This document shows positions 20,076 to 30,754 of a DNA stretch of 64,000 nucleotides, one piece after another; position 1 is the stretch's first letter; the number at the start of each line of letters is the position of its first letter. Both the position numbers and the translations under genes were made by a program. The notes beneath the pieces were generated by a model that saw nothing but the letters and a program-made list of their open reading frames with translations, was not told the DNA's origin and ran no database searches. Origin of the DNA: Lutibaculum baratangense AMV1 (GTDB taxonomy: Bacteria > Pseudomonadota > Alphaproteobacteria > Rhizobiales > Tepidamorphaceae); NCBI RefSeq assembly GCF_000496075.1, contig NZ_AWXZ01000014.1, positions 1-64,000 on the forward strand, read 5' to 3'.

Positions 20076-20551
20076 GATCCTACTCCTGTCGGCACCGCAC
20101 AGGCCGTGGCCTTCTGCTTGTTGGCTTCAAGGCAGATGATGTAGTCGAAGCCCTCGGCGATCTGCGAGCGGGCTTCGTCGCGGAAGAACGCGCCGACTCG
20201 TCCCTGCTCCCGCCAGCGGGCAACGAAGCCGCCATAGAGATTCCGATCCGGCGACCGCATTATGGCCCACTGACGCGCAGAGAGCGCGTTGCGCGGCAGC
20301 CCGGCAGAGAATTCGTACGCAGCGTCGATCCTCGTCGACAGCTCTTCGACCTCCCTCGCATGGCTCGCATACGGCTCGTGCGCCTTGGCGATCAGCGCAA
20401 GGCTCTCTGCCTTCAGGGTCGTGGCGTTCCTGTAGGCCTCGAGGCTGTAGTCGGGAGCGAGCGACGCGCATGCGGACAGAAGCGCGACGAGGACTGCCGC
20501 CAGCAAAGGCAGCAGAAGATGACCTCGAACGAAACCAGGCACCTTGTGCAT
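20072..20551 (-). CDS. Predicted lipoprotein of unknown function
   Basis: The 159-residue product has a type II signal peptide: basic start, a hydrophobic stretch LLLPLLAAVLVALLSAC and a lipobox LSAC with the lipidated cysteine at residue 28. The mature part is helical, with EAYRNATTLKAESLALIAKA near residues 38-57, and has two cysteines near the C-terminus. No family is recognised. It is the promoter-proximal gene of a two-gene unit and lies divergent from crcB across a 139-base gap. Base composition is lower in GC than its neighbours. Confidence 0.65.
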   Translation of the reverse strand: MHKVPGFVRGHLLLPLLAAVLVALLSACASLAPDYSLEAYRNATTLKAESLALIAKAHEPYASHAREVEELSTRIDAAYEFSAGLPRNALSARQWAIMRSPDRNLYGGFVARWREQGRVGAFFRDEARSQIAEGFDYIICLEANKQKATACAVPTGVGS

Positions 20552-20690
20552 GACGGTCCCCTCCGGTCAGAAGCAAGATGCTCAGCATGATACAATCAAC
20601 GGTTGTGTTCAAGTGGCGGAGGTTCATGGGCGTTCGCTCTTGACGTCCTGATGCATACCGACGATGCCTCGCGACGGATAAGGGGCGCAC

Positions 20691-21083
20691 ATGCCAACGT
20701 CACTCTCGCACTTCCTGCTCGTCGCCGCCGGCGGGGCGATCGGCGCGTCGGGCCGCCACGCCGTCGGGCTCATGACCCTCCGGCTGTTCGGTCCGGGCTT
20801 TCCCTATGGGACGCTTCTCGTCAACATCCTCGGCTCGTTCGCGATGGGCGTTTTGATCGGGGCGCTCGCGCTCAAGGCCGACGCGTCGCAGGGCTTGCGC
20901 CTCTTCCTGGCGACCGGTCTTCTCGGTGGGTTCACGACCTTCTCGGCCTTCTCCCTCGACGCCCTCTCACTCTGGGAGCGTGGTGCCCACGGTGCCGCTC
21001 TGCTTTACGTCGGCCTGTCCGTCGCCCTTTCGCTCGCCGCGGTCGTCGCGGGCCTCAGCCTCGTCAGGAGTATCGTCGCATGA
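20691..21083 (+). CDS. crcB: Fluoride ion exporter CrcB/FluC
   Basis: CrcB/FluC is a small dual-topology fluoride channel of the inner membrane. The 130-residue product has four predicted membrane helices. It carries VNILGSFAMGVLIG near residues 44-57 and GGFTTFSAFSLDAL near residues 78-91, the fluoride-pore signature. The stop overlaps the rluC start by four bases. I looked for a fluoride riboswitch upstream and did not find a convincing one. Confidence 0.93.
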   Translation: MPTSLSHFLLVAAGGAIGASGRHAVGLMTLRLFGPGFPYGTLLVNILGSFAMGVLIGALALKADASQGLRLFLATGLLGGFTTFSAFSLDALSLWERGAHGAALLYVGLSVALSLAAVVAGLSLVRSIVA

Positions 21084-22072
21084 GCAACGTCGAGAGACGG
21101 CTTGTCGGCCGGGAGGAGGGCGGGATGCGGCTCGACCGCTGGTTCCGTCAGCTCTTCCCCCACGTGACGCAGGGCCAGATCCAGAAGCTCCTGCGAACGG
21201 GCCAGATCCGCGTCGACGGCGCGCGCGCCAAGGCCGCCGACCGGCTGGAGGAGGGGCAGGAGGTCCGCATCCCGCCGCTGCCGGCCGCCCCTCCCGAGGA
21301 CGCGGACAAGCCGAAGAAGACGCTGAGCGCGGCGGACCGCGCCTTCCTCAAGCGCATCACGCTCTACGAGGACGATGATCTCCTGGTGCTGAACAAGCCG
21401 TCCGGTCTCGCCGTCCAGGGCGGCTCGAAGACGGTCCGGCATCTCGACGGGCTTCTCGAGGCGATGGAGGAGGATCCCGAGAAGCGGCCCCGGCTCGTTC
21501 ACCGGCTCGACCGCGATACGTCGGGCGTGATGGTGATCGCGAAGCGCCGGTCGGTGGCAAGCTCGCTCGGCAAGCTCTTCCAGACGCGCACCGTCCGCAA
21601 GATCTACTGGGCGGTCGTCAACGGCGTGCCGAAGCCCCCGCAGGGCAAGATCGACTTCGCGCTCGTGAAGACGGGTGGCCCTGAAGGCGAACGCGTGCGC
21701 AAGGCGCGCCCGGGCGAGCAGAAGGAGGCCCAGACGGCCATCACCCGCTACGCCGTGGTGGATCGCGCGGCGCAGAAATACGCGCTCGTCTCGTTGAAGC
21801 CGACGACCGGGCGCCAGCACCAGCTCAGGGCGCACATGTCGATCATCGGCCATCCGATTCTCGGCGACAACAAGTACGAGGGGGATCGGGAGATCCCGGA
21901 TGGCATCGCGAAGCGCCTCCACCTCCATGCCCGGCGCGTGACGTTTCCGCACCCGTCCGGTCGAGGAACGGTCGACGTGACGGCGCCTCTGCCGGAGCAC
22001 ATGGAGGCGACGTTGCAGGCGCTGGGCTTCCAGCCGCCCGGCGAGCGGGACGAGGCCCGGGGCGACGACTGA
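21080..22072 (+). CDS. rluC: 23S rRNA pseudouridine synthase, RluC type
   Basis: This enzyme isomerises uridines of 23S rRNA to pseudouridine. The 330-residue product has an N-terminal S4 RNA-binding domain (MRLDRWFRQLFPHVTQGQIQ) and a PseudoU_synth_2 domain with the catalytic-motif HRLDRDTSGVMVIAK near residues 142-156. It also has LKPTTGRQHQLRAHM. The ATG at 21080 overlaps the crcB stop; upstream in-frame sequence lies in crcB. RluC is favoured over RluD by lineage context; the exact target uridines are not shown by sequence. Confidence 0.88.
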   Translation: MSNVERRLVGREEGGMRLDRWFRQLFPHVTQGQIQKLLRTGQIRVDGARAKAADRLEEGQEVRIPPLPAAPPEDADKPKKTLSAADRAFLKRITLYEDDDLLVLNKPSGLAVQGGSKTVRHLDGLLEAMEEDPEKRPRLVHRLDRDTSGVMVIAKRRSVASSLGKLFQTRTVRKIYWAVVNGVPKPPQGKIDFALVKTGGPEGERVRKARPGEQKEAQTAITRYAVVDRAAQKYALVSLKPTTGRQHQLRAHMSIIGHPILGDNKYEGDREIPDGIAKRLHLHARRVTFPHPSGRGTVDVTAPLPEHMEATLQALGFQPPGERDEARGDD

Positions 22073-22172
22073 TCCGGCTCGCGGACGGGCCTCGCAGGAC
22101 CGGGCCGGTGCCCCTATCTACCGGGGCGGGTACCCGCCGCGACGCCGGCGGCGGCCGATGAAGGATATCCGA

Positions 22173-22931
22173 ATGACCGACAAACCCGATCCGACGCGGC
22201 GCGCGCAGGAACTCGCGCGTGCGGAGCTTCCCCGGCGATTCTACGAGGCCGTGACGGTGGAGGCCGGGGAGGCGGGACACGTCATCCGCCTCGACAGCCG
22301 CAACGTGCGGACGCCTGCACGGCGGCTTCTGGCCTTGCCCACGTCTGAGCTGGCGGAGCTGGTGGCGGAGGAGTGGCGGGCTCAGGGCGAGCGGATCGAC
22401 CCTTCGTCCATGCCGGTCAACCGCATCGTCAACTCCGCCCTCGACGGTGTGGCCGTGTCGGCCGATGCCGTGCGCGAGGATGTGGTGCGCTTCCTCGACA
22501 GCGATCTCCTTTGCTACCGCGCCGACTCGCCGGAGCGGCTCGTCGAGTGGCAGAACGCTGCTTGGGATCCGCCGCTGGCGTGGGCGCGGGAGAGCCTGGG
22601 GCTCGACCTGAGGCTGGCGGCGGGCATCGTGCATGTCGAGCAACCCCCGCAGACGCTCGAGCGCGGGGCCGGGATCGTCGCCCGCTACGAGACGCTCCCA
22701 TTGGCGGGGCTGCACGTCATGACGTCCCTGACCGGCTCCATCGTCCTCGCCCTCGCCGTCGTCGAGGGGCACATGTCGCCCGACGATGCATGGGCTGCGG
22801 CCCACGTGGACGAGGACTGGCAGATCTCGCAGTGGGGCGAGGACGCCGAAGCCATGCGTCGCCGTCAGGCACGCTGGGCCGAGATGCGCGCAGCGGCTCT
22901 GGTCGCGCGGCACGGGCGCGGCGGCCGCTGA
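22173..22931 (+). CDS. ATP12-family F1-ATPase assembly chaperone
   Basis: ATP12 proteins bind the F1 alpha subunit during ATP synthase assembly; bacterial members are largely confined to alphaproteobacteria. From the ATG at 22173, preceded by AAGGA at 22161-22165, the product has 252 residues. It contains FYEAVTVEAGEAGHVIRLDS, a region with LLCYRADSPERLVEWQNAAWD, and TSLTGSIVLALAVVEGHMSPD. An in-frame ATG at 22158 would place the Shine-Dalgarno inside the gene. It is 100 bases downstream of rluC. Confidence 0.88.
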   Translation: MTDKPDPTRRAQELARAELPRRFYEAVTVEAGEAGHVIRLDSRNVRTPARRLLALPTSELAELVAEEWRAQGERIDPSSMPVNRIVNSALDGVAVSADAVREDVVRFLDSDLLCYRADSPERLVEWQNAAWDPPLAWARESLGLDLRLAAGIVHVEQPPQTLERGAGIVARYETLPLAGLHVMTSLTGSIVLALAVVEGHMSPDDAWAAAHVDEDWQISQWGEDAEAMRRRQARWAEMRAAALVARHGRGGR

Positions 22932-22975
22932 GATTGCGCCGGCCACGCCAGACGACCGGCGGAGAGCGGTCGGAC

Positions 22976-23002
22976 TTGCCGCCTCCGACAGGCATGCTAT
23001 GC
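22976..23002 (+). promoter_or_regulatory. Possible promoter of pccB
   Basis: CTTGCC/TTGCCG (around 22975-22981) and CTATGC (22997-23002) lie about 15-16 bases apart and 37 bases before the pccB start. Spacing is slightly short, but the elements resemble the CTTGAC / CTATAT pattern of this class. Confidence 0.35.
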
Positions 23003-23038
23003 AACGGGTGAAGGGCAGGCAGCGCCTCCGGAGATGAC

Positions 23039-24571
23039 ATGAAGGCCATCCTCGACACGCTCGAAGAACGTCGCGCGGTCGCCCGACTGGGGGGCGGCGA
23101 GACCCGCATCGAGGCGCAGCACGCGCGGGGCAAGCTGACCGCCCGGGAGCGCCTGTCGCTGCTGCTCGACGAGAACTCCTTCGAGGAGTTCGACATGTTC
23201 GTCGAGCACCGCTGCACCGATTTCGGGATGGACAAGCAGAAGATCCCGGGCGACGGGGTCGTGACCGGCTGGGGCACGATCAACGGTCGCACCGTCTTCG
23301 TCTTCGCGAAGGATTTCACCGTCTTCGGCGGCTCGCTGTCGGAGACCCACGCCCGGAAGATCGCGAAGATCCAGGACATGGCGGTGCGCAACCGCGTTCC
23401 GATCATCGGTCTGTTCGACGCGGGCGGCGCGCGCATCCAGGAGGGCGTGGCGGCGCTCGGCGGTTATGGCGAGGTGTTCCAGCGCAACGTGCTGGCATCC
23501 GGCGTCATCCCACAGATCTCGGTGATCATGGGACCGTGCGCCGGCGGCGACGTCTATTCGCCGGCGATGACGGACTTCATCTTCATGGTCCGCGACACGA
23601 GCTACATGTTCGTGACGGGCCCCGATGTCGTGAAGACCGTCACGAACGAGACGGTGACGGCCGAGCAGCTCGGCGGCGCGAGCGTCCATACGACGAAATC
23701 CTCGATCGCCGACGGCGCCTATGACGACGATGTCGAGGCGCTGATCCAGATGCGCCGGCTGATGGATTTCCTGCCGCTCTCCAATCTCGGCGGGGTGCCG
23801 GAGATTTCGAGCTTCGACGATCCCGAGCGGATCGACCACTCGCTCGACACCCTCATACCCGAGAACCCCAACAAGCCGTACGACATCAAGGAGCTCATCC
23901 TGAAGGTCGTCGACGAGGGCGACTTCTTCGAGATCCAGGCGTCCTTCGCGAAGAACATCGTCATCGGTTTCGCCCGGATGGCCGGGCGCACGATCGGCGT
24001 CGTGGCGAACCAGCCGATGGTGCTCGCCGGCGTTCTCGATTCCGACGCCAGCCGGAAGGCGGCACGGTTCGTGCGGTTCTGCGACTGCTTCAACATCCCG
24101 ATCGTCACCTTCGTCGACGTGCCGGGCTTTCTGCCGGGGACGGCGCAGGAGCAGGGCGGCCTCATCAAGCACGGCGCGAAGCTCCTCTTCGCCTATGCGG
24201 AAGCCACCGTTCCGAAGGTCACGCTCATCACCCGCAAAGCCTACGGCGGAGCGTATGACGTGATGGCGTCGAAGCACCTCCGAGGCGACCTGAACTACGC
24301 CTGGCCGACGGCCGAGATCGCCGTGATGGGTCCGAAGGGCGCAGCCGAGATACTCTATCGGTCCGAGCTCGGGGATCCCGAGAAGATCGGACGGCGGATC
24401 AAGGACTACGAGGAGCGCTTCGCGAATCCGTTCGTCGCGGCCGAGCGCGGCTATATCGACGAGGTCATCCTGCCGCACTCCACGAGGCGGCGTATCACCC
24501 GCGGTCTCGACATGCTGCGCGGCAAGAAGCTCGAGAACCCCTGGAAGAAGCACGACAACATCCCGCTCTGA
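23039..24571 (+). CDS. pccB: Propionyl-CoA carboxylase beta subunit (carboxyltransferase)
   Basis: This subunit transfers carboxybiotin CO2 to propionyl-CoA, giving methylmalonyl-CoA. The 510-residue product matches PccB length (about 510). It contains [20 protein letters not shown] near residues 32-51, the acyl-CoA/oxyanion glycines [12 protein letters not shown] near residues 164-175, and [16 protein letters not shown] and [15 protein letters not shown] in the C-terminal half. Its biotin-carrying partner PccA is encoded 2.5 kb downstream at 27113-29122, on the same strand but separated by three other genes. Confidence 0.94.
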   Translation: MKAILDTLEERRAVARLGGGETRIEAQHARGKLTARERLSLLLDENSFEEFDMFVEHRCTDFGMDKQKIPGDGVVTGWGTINGRTVFVFAKDFTVFGGSLSETHARKIAKIQDMAVRNRVPIIGLFDAGGARIQEGVAALGGYGEVFQRNVLASGVIPQISVIMGPCAGGDVYSPAMTDFIFMVRDTSYMFVTGPDVVKTVTNETVTAEQLGGASVHTTKSSIADGAYDDDVEALIQMRRLMDFLPLSNLGGVPEISSFDDPERIDHSLDTLIPENPNKPYDIKELILKVVDEGDFFEIQASFAKNIVIGFARMAGRTIGVVANQPMVLAGVLDSDASRKAARFVRFCDCFNIPIVTFVDVPGFLPGTAQEQGGLIKHGAKLLFAYAEATVPKVTLITRKAYGGAYDVMASKHLRGDLNYAWPTAEIAVMGPKGAAEILYRSELGDPEKIGRRIKDYEERFANPFVAAERGYIDEVILPHSTRRRITRGLDMLRGKKLENPWKKHDNIPL

Positions 24572-24590
24572 GGGGTGGTCGGCAAACGAC

Positions 24591-25697
24591 ATGACCAAGA
24601 CGAATCCCCAGCATTGGGACGAAACGGAGCGGCTGAGGACCCTAGAGGGCTTCGGCATCCTGGATACGCCGGACGAGGACGATTTCGAGGGCATCGTGCG
24701 CATGGCCTCGATCGTCTGCCGGGCGCCGATCGCGGCGGTCAATCTCGTCGACGCGTCCCGCCACTGGACGAAGGCGGCATCCGGCCTAACGGCGCGCGAG
24801 ATGCCACGCGAGGCTTCGCTCTGCGCCGCCGCCATGGAGGAGGGGGAGCTTGTCGTCGTCCCGGACCTTCATGATGCTGCCCAGCCTCGGATGAAGGCCC
24901 TGTCGAACGGGGCCGGCCGTCCGCGCTTCTATGCGGGGGCGCGCATCGAGACCGCCGGGGGGCTGCCGCTCGGCATGCTCTGCGTCCTCGATCATGCGCC
25001 GCGGCCCGAGGGCCTGTCGGACGAGCAGCGAGAGGTGCTGCGCGTGCTGGCGCGGCAGGCGATGACGCTGATCGAGCTGAGGCGTGCCAGGGCGAACTCG
25101 GAGGTTCTGGGACGCGAGCTGAGGCACCGCATCAAGAACATCTTCGCCGTGGTCGGCGGGCTCGTCAGCGCGTCCTCGCGCGGCTTTCCCGAGGCCGCCG
25201 ATTTCGTCTCCTCGCTTCAGGGGCGGCTCAACGCGCTCGCCAAGGCGCAGGATTTCGTCCGGCCGAACGAAGATGGATCCGGATATCTGGGGCGGAGCGC
25301 GACGCTCCACAGCCTCGTTCGCACGGTGCTCGCTCCCTATGCCGACCGCGACCAGAGGCTGGCGATCGCCGGCGACGACGTGGAGGTGGGGCCCGGCGCC
25401 GCGACTCCGCTCTCGCTGATCGTGCACGAGCAGGCGACGAATGCGATGAAGTACGGGAGCCTCGCGGCCGAGGACGGGCACCTCGACATCCTCACGCGGC
25501 TCGAAGGCGGCACGCTCGTGCTGACCTGGACCGAACAGGGCGGGCCGCGCATCGAGGCGCCGCCACAGAGGCAGGGCTTCGGCTCCCGCCTTGCCGCCCG
25601 CTCCGCGGCGCAGCTCGACGGAGAGGTGCGCTACGACTGGGCGGAGGAAGGTTTGCGCCTGGAGCTCGAGATCCCGGTCCATCGCCTCGCGAACTGA
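24591..25697 (+). CDS. GAF-domain HWE-family sensor histidine kinase
   Basis: A soluble two-component kinase of 368 residues. A GAF-type domain (about residues 20-165, FGILDTPDEDDFEGIVRMAS) precedes an HWE/HisKA_2 kinase core with phospho-acceptor His179 (ELRHRIKN). The N-box is HEQATNAMKYGSL, and TWTEQGGP is the W-x-E motif that names the family. There are no membrane segments. HWE kinases often feed the alphaproteobacterial general stress response, but no phyR/nepR gene is nearby. It starts 19 bases after pccB, so it may be co-transcribed. Confidence 0.87.
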   Translation: MTKTNPQHWDETERLRTLEGFGILDTPDEDDFEGIVRMASIVCRAPIAAVNLVDASRHWTKAASGLTAREMPREASLCAAAMEEGELVVVPDLHDAAQPRMKALSNGAGRPRFYAGARIETAGGLPLGMLCVLDHAPRPEGLSDEQREVLRVLARQAMTLIELRRARANSEVLGRELRHRIKNIFAVVGGLVSASSRGFPEAADFVSSLQGRLNALAKAQDFVRPNEDGSGYLGRSATLHSLVRTVLAPYADRDQRLAIAGDDVEVGPGAATPLSLIVHEQATNAMKYGSLAAEDGHLDILTRLEGGTLVLTWTEQGGPRIEAPPQRQGFGSRLAARSAAQLDGEVRYDWAEEGLRLELEIPVHRLAN

Positions 25698-25750
25698 AGC
25701 CGGCGACGTCCGTTTAACGCGAGACCTACAACGGACAGGAGGGTCGAGAG

Positions 25751-26089
25751 ATGTATGCGGTCGTGACGCGGGTGAAGGTGATGCCGGGCACGATGGACGA
25801 GCTTGCAGCCACGTTCCGGGCGATGCATCCGTCGACCGTCGAGCACGAGACGGAATGGCGGTCCGCACGGCTGCTGGCCGACCGCGACAGGGATCTCGTG
25901 ACGATCGTGGAGATCTGGCATTCCGCGGACGCCTATCGCCGCTACGCCTCCACGCCGTCCTTCCTCCACGCCATGTCGAAGCTCGAGCGCTGTTTCGACG
26001 GCGCGCCCGAGGTTTCGATCACCGAGGTCCTGGCGGACTTCGAGCACACGTCCGCGGCGGCGCAGGGCATCGCTTTCGGCCCCGGCTGA
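25751..26089 (+). CDS. ABM-domain (antibiotic biosynthesis monooxygenase-like) protein
   Basis: The 112-residue product begins MYAVVTRVKVMPGTMDELAA and has the dimeric alpha/beta ferredoxin-like ABM fold pattern, with VTIVEIWHSADAYRRYASTP at about residues 48-67. Such proteins are small oxygenases, isomerases or heme/quinol-modifying enzymes; the substrate cannot be read from sequence. ACAGGAGGGTCGAG is a good ribosome-binding site. It converges on fghA with only four bases between stop codons. Confidence 0.7.
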   Translation: MYAVVTRVKVMPGTMDELAATFRAMHPSTVEHETEWRSARLLADRDRDLVTIVEIWHSADAYRRYASTPSFLHAMSKLERCFDGAPEVSITEVLADFEHTSAAAQGIAFGPG

Positions 26090-26093
26090 CGCC

Positions 26094-26927
26094 TCACGCC
26101 TTCAATCGCTGCGCGTGCCAGGCGATGTGGTCCTCCATGAAGGTCGAGATGAAGAAGTAGGAGTGGTCGTAGCCCGGCCGCATGTTCAGCGTCAGGTCGA
26201 TGCCGGCGTTCGTGCAGGCCGCCTCCAGCGCTTCCGGCTGCAACTGCTCGGTCAGGAACTGATCCTTATCTCCCTGATCGACAAGGATCTCCTCGACGCG
26301 GTGCCCGTCCTCAATGAGTGCCGCCGCATCGTGCTGCCGCCACAGCGCGCGATCTTCGCCGAGATAGGCGGGGAAAGCCTTCTGGCCCCAGGGCACGGAG
26401 ATCGGATTGACGATCGGCGCGAAGGCCGAGACGGAGCGGTAGGTGTCGGGGTTCTTCAGCGCGATGGTCAACGCTCCGTGGCCGCCCATCGAATGGCCGA
26501 AGATCGACTGGCGCGTCATGTCGGCGAAGAAGTTCGGCTCGATCAGCTGCGGCAGCTCCCGCGTGACGTAGGAGTACATCCGGAAGTGCTTCGCCCACGG
26601 GTCCGCGGTCGCGTCGAGGTAGAAACCCGCGCCCTGGCCCATGTCGTACGCCTCGTCGTTGGCGATGCCGTTTCCCCGTGGCGAAGTGTCGGGGCAGACG
26701 ATGAGCACGCCATGCTCGGCGGCGGCGCGCCGGTACTCCCCCTTGTCCATGACGTTCTGGTGCGTGCAGGTCAGTCCGGACAGGTAATAGAGGACCGGGC
26801 ATGGCCCGTCCGCGGCCTGGGGAGGCGTGAAGACGGCGAAGGTCATGGGGCAGCGGCATTCGGCCGAATCGTGGCGGTACACGCCCTGGATGCCGCCATG
26901 CGAGGTGTTGATCGAGATCGTTTCCAT
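26094..26927 (-). CDS. fghA: S-formylglutathione hydrolase
   Basis: This enzyme hydrolyses S-formylglutathione to formate and glutathione, the second step of glutathione-dependent formaldehyde detoxification. The 277-residue product is an esterase-D alpha/beta hydrolase with SGLTCTHQNVMDKG near residues 50-63. The nucleophile Ser146 lies in GHSMGGHGAL, and GYDHSYFF near the C-terminus supplies the histidine. CAGGACATG supports the start. No formaldehyde dehydrogenase (frmA/adhC) gene lies in the window. Confidence 0.93.
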   Translation of the reverse strand: METISINTSHGGIQGVYRHDSAECRCPMTFAVFTPPQAADGPCPVLYYLSGLTCTHQNVMDKGEYRRAAAEHGVLIVCPDTSPRGNGIANDEAYDMGQGAGFYLDATADPWAKHFRMYSYVTRELPQLIEPNFFADMTRQSIFGHSMGGHGALTIALKNPDTYRSVSAFAPIVNPISVPWGQKAFPAYLGEDRALWRQHDAAALIEDGHRVEEILVDQGDKDQFLTEQLQPEALEAACTNAGIDLTLNMRPGYDHSYFFISTFMEDHIAWHAQRLKA

Positions 26928-27112
26928 GTCCTGCGGCTCCCTTTAGACCCGGTTCCAGTGGTGGCGATGCTACCGCGTCCGCCGCGGCGGGGACACCCGG
27001 CCCTCGACCGGAGGCGGCCGCTTCGGATGGCGAGCCGGTTGTCCGGGCCGCCGCGAGCCCGTAAAGAATCTGCATTGCCCGGGCTGTGCCGGGACTGGGG
27101 CAGGGAAAACGC

Positions 27113-29122
<2,010 letters not shown>

Positions 29123-29130
29123 GGGGCGGG

Positions 29131-29406
29131 ATGGCGAGCAAGCGGGTGAAGATCGCCGGCCGGGTCCAGGGCGTCAGCTACCGTGCCTGGACGGAGGAGC
29201 GTGCCGTGGGTCTCGGCCTGGACGGCTGGGTGCGCAACCGGAGCGGGGGCTGGGTCGAGGCACTGTTCGCCGGCGACCAGGATCTCGTCGAGCAGATCCT
29301 CGCCGAGTGCCTCGAAGGTCCTCGCGCGGCGCGCGTCGAGGCGGTCGAGGTCCTGGCCGAGAACGAGGCTTCGGAACCTGGCTTCAGGGTGCTTCCGACG
29401 GAATAG
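29131..29406 (+). CDS. acyP: Acylphosphatase
   Basis: A small enzyme that hydrolyses acyl phosphates. The 91-residue product contains the [12 protein letters not shown] motif with catalytic Arg18, and [18 protein letters not shown] with Asn36; both catalytic residues are present. The ATG at 29131 follows GAGGGGCGGG; a GTG at 29119 overlaps the pccA stop and is less likely. It is probably co-transcribed with pccA. Its last 23 bases overlap the 3' end of lipB on the other strand. Confidence 0.92.
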   Translation: MASKRVKIAGRVQGVSYRAWTEERAVGLGLDGWVRNRSGGWVEALFAGDQDLVEQILAECLEGPRAARVEAVEVLAENEASEPGFRVLPTE

Positions 29407-30085
29407 TCGAAACCGCGAAGACCTCTTCGAACGTCCGGCGCAGCGCCTGGTCGACTTCCGCCATCGACACCAGGAGCCCCAGATCGGAGAGGCTCGTCAC
29501 TCCGTGCCCGGCGATCCCGCAGGGGATGATGCCCGCGAAGTCGGAAAGCTCCGGCTCGACGTTCAAAGCCACGCCGTGGAAGCTGACCCAGCGGCGCAGA
29601 CGGACGCCGAGCGCGGCGATCTTGTCTTCGCTACCATCTCCCTTCTCGGGACGACGCACCCAGACGCCGACGCGATCGTCGCGCCGCTCTCCCTTCACGT
29701 TGAAGGTCGCGAGCGTGCGGATGAGCCATTCCTCGAGCTGCCGGACGAAGTGCCTCACGTCCTGGCCGTGGCGCTTCAGGTCGAGCATCACGTAGGCCAC
29801 GCGCTGTCCGGGGCCGTGATAGGTCCACCGTCCGCCCCGGCCTGTGCGATAGACGGGCAGGTCGTGGCGGAGAAGCTCGCCGTCCTCGGCGCTCGTGCCG
29901 GCCGTGTAGAGGGGCGGGTGCTCGAGAAGCCACACGAGCTCCGCGGCATCGCCCGACGCGATCGCCGCCGCCCGGGACTCCATGACGGCGAGGGCGTCCT
30001 CGTAGGGAACAAGTCCATCGGAGACGCGCCATTCGACCGCCGACGTGCCTGCCATGAGGGCGGGCATTAACGCGCTGGTAACCAT
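29384..30085 (-). CDS. lipB: Octanoyl-[ACP]:protein N-octanoyltransferase
   Basis: LipB transfers octanoate from acyl carrier protein to lipoyl domains, the first step of lipoate synthesis. The 233-residue product has [20 protein letters not shown] near residues 84-103, the catalytic lysine in [20 protein letters not shown], and the catalytic cysteine in [15 protein letters not shown]. The start is uncertain among in-frame ATG codons between 30055 and 30085, none with a clear Shine-Dalgarno. It converges on acyP with a 23-base overlap. No lipA is seen here. Confidence 0.94.
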   Translation of the reverse strand: MVTSALMPALMAGTSAVEWRVSDGLVPYEDALAVMESRAAAIASGDAAELVWLLEHPPLYTAGTSAEDGELLRHDLPVYRTGRGGRWTYHGPGQRVAYVMLDLKRHGQDVRHFVRQLEEWLIRTLATFNVKGERRDDRVGVWVRRPEKGDGSEDKIAALGVRLRRWVSFHGVALNVEPELSDFAGIIPCGIAGHGVTSLSDLGLLVSMAEVDQALRRTFEEVFAVSTIPSEAP

Positions 30086-30139
30086 AAATCGTCAGCCTCG
30101 TGTCACTCACAGATATAGGCGCGGAGCTGCCCGAGCACC

Positions 30140-30397
30140 ATGACGAGCCTCGACGACGTCACCATAGAGCTTTCCGTGCTGCTCGGCACGGCGACGATGC
30201 CCGTTCACCAGTTCCTGCGGATGGGGCGGGGCGCGGTCATCGCGCTCGAGACCCATGCCGAGGAGGATCTGAAGCTTCTGGCGAACGGCGTTCCCGTCGC
30301 GAGGGGCGAGGTGGTGCTCGAAGGCGACCAGATCGCGGTGACCATCACGGAGATGCTTGCCAAGCGCAAGTCGAGGTCTCTCGGGAAAGAAACGTGA
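30140..30397 (+). CDS. Stand-alone FliN/SpoA-domain protein
   Basis: The 85-residue product begins MTSLDDVTIELSVLLGTATM and contains QFLRMGRGAVIALETHAEED and ANGVPVARGEVVLEGDQIAV, the SpoA (surface presentation of antigens) fold of the FliN flagellar switch and type III C-ring proteins. It is little more than one SpoA domain and lacks the N-terminal extension of full-length FliN. No flagellar or type III secretion genes are in the window. It lies divergent from lipB over 54 bases. The role (motor component, second FliN, or something else) is unknown. Confidence 0.72.
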   Translation: MTSLDDVTIELSVLLGTATMPVHQFLRMGRGAVIALETHAEEDLKLLANGVPVARGEVVLEGDQIAVTITEMLAKRKSRSLGKET

Positions 30398-30414
30398 CAT
30401 AGCCGCGAAGGCCC

Positions 30415-30442
30415 TTGTCCGACCTTCGCTCCTTTGCTACAT
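30415..30442 (+). promoter_or_regulatory. Promoter of tRNA-Leu
   Basis: TTGTCC (30415-30420) and CTACAT (30437-30442) are spaced 16 bases apart and end 48 bases before the mature tRNA. The layout fits a sigma70 promoter for the single tRNA unit. Confidence 0.45.
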
Positions 30443-30489
30443 GAGCCTCGCTCGCCGACGCCAACCGCGCCGGCTTCGAGCGGAAAATC

Positions 30490-30574
30490 GCGGTCGTGGC
30501 GGAATTGGTAGACGCGCAGCGTTGAGGTCGCTGTGGGGCAACCCGTGGAAGTTCGAGTCTTCTCGACCGCACCA
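30490..30574 (+). tRNA. tRNA-Leu (anticodon GAG)
   Basis: An 85-base cloverleaf with GCGGTCG / CGACCGC acceptor stem, discriminator A and encoded CCA. The anticodon arm is CAGCG-TTGAGGT-CGCTG with anticodon GAG. A long variable arm (TGGGGCAACCCGTG) is present as expected for class II leucine tRNAs, and GGAAG-TTCGAGT-CTTCT forms the T arm. It reads CUC/CUU codons. Confidence 0.97.
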
Positions 30575-30585
30575 TTTTCCTGATG

Positions 30586-30612
30586 CAGGGGCCGCTGGCC
30601 CCTGTTTTCGTT
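30586..30612 (+). terminator. Intrinsic terminator after tRNA-Leu
   Basis: CAGGGGCC (30586-30593), loop GCT, GGCCCCTG (30597-30604), followed by TTTTCGTTTT. This is a strong 8-bp stem with a T-run, placed 11 bases after the tRNA 3' end. Confidence 0.88.
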
Positions 30613-30754
30613 TTGCGGACCTTCGTTCCCGAGCGCGGTGTGCCCCTGAGGCGATGCTGCCGCGTGCCCTTTTGCCCCCTTCGGCCTTCGGGTAGAAGGT
30701 CCCCAACGTGACGTGCCCGGGGCACGGCGGGAATCCGAGCAGGGAGTGCGTGCC

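Noticed and set aside
20620-20690. Possible fluoride riboswitch before crcB
   Set aside because: GTTCGC and CTGATG occur in the right order, but the paired stem and the pseudoknot complementarity needed for the motif are absent. A covariance-model search for the crcB motif would settle it.
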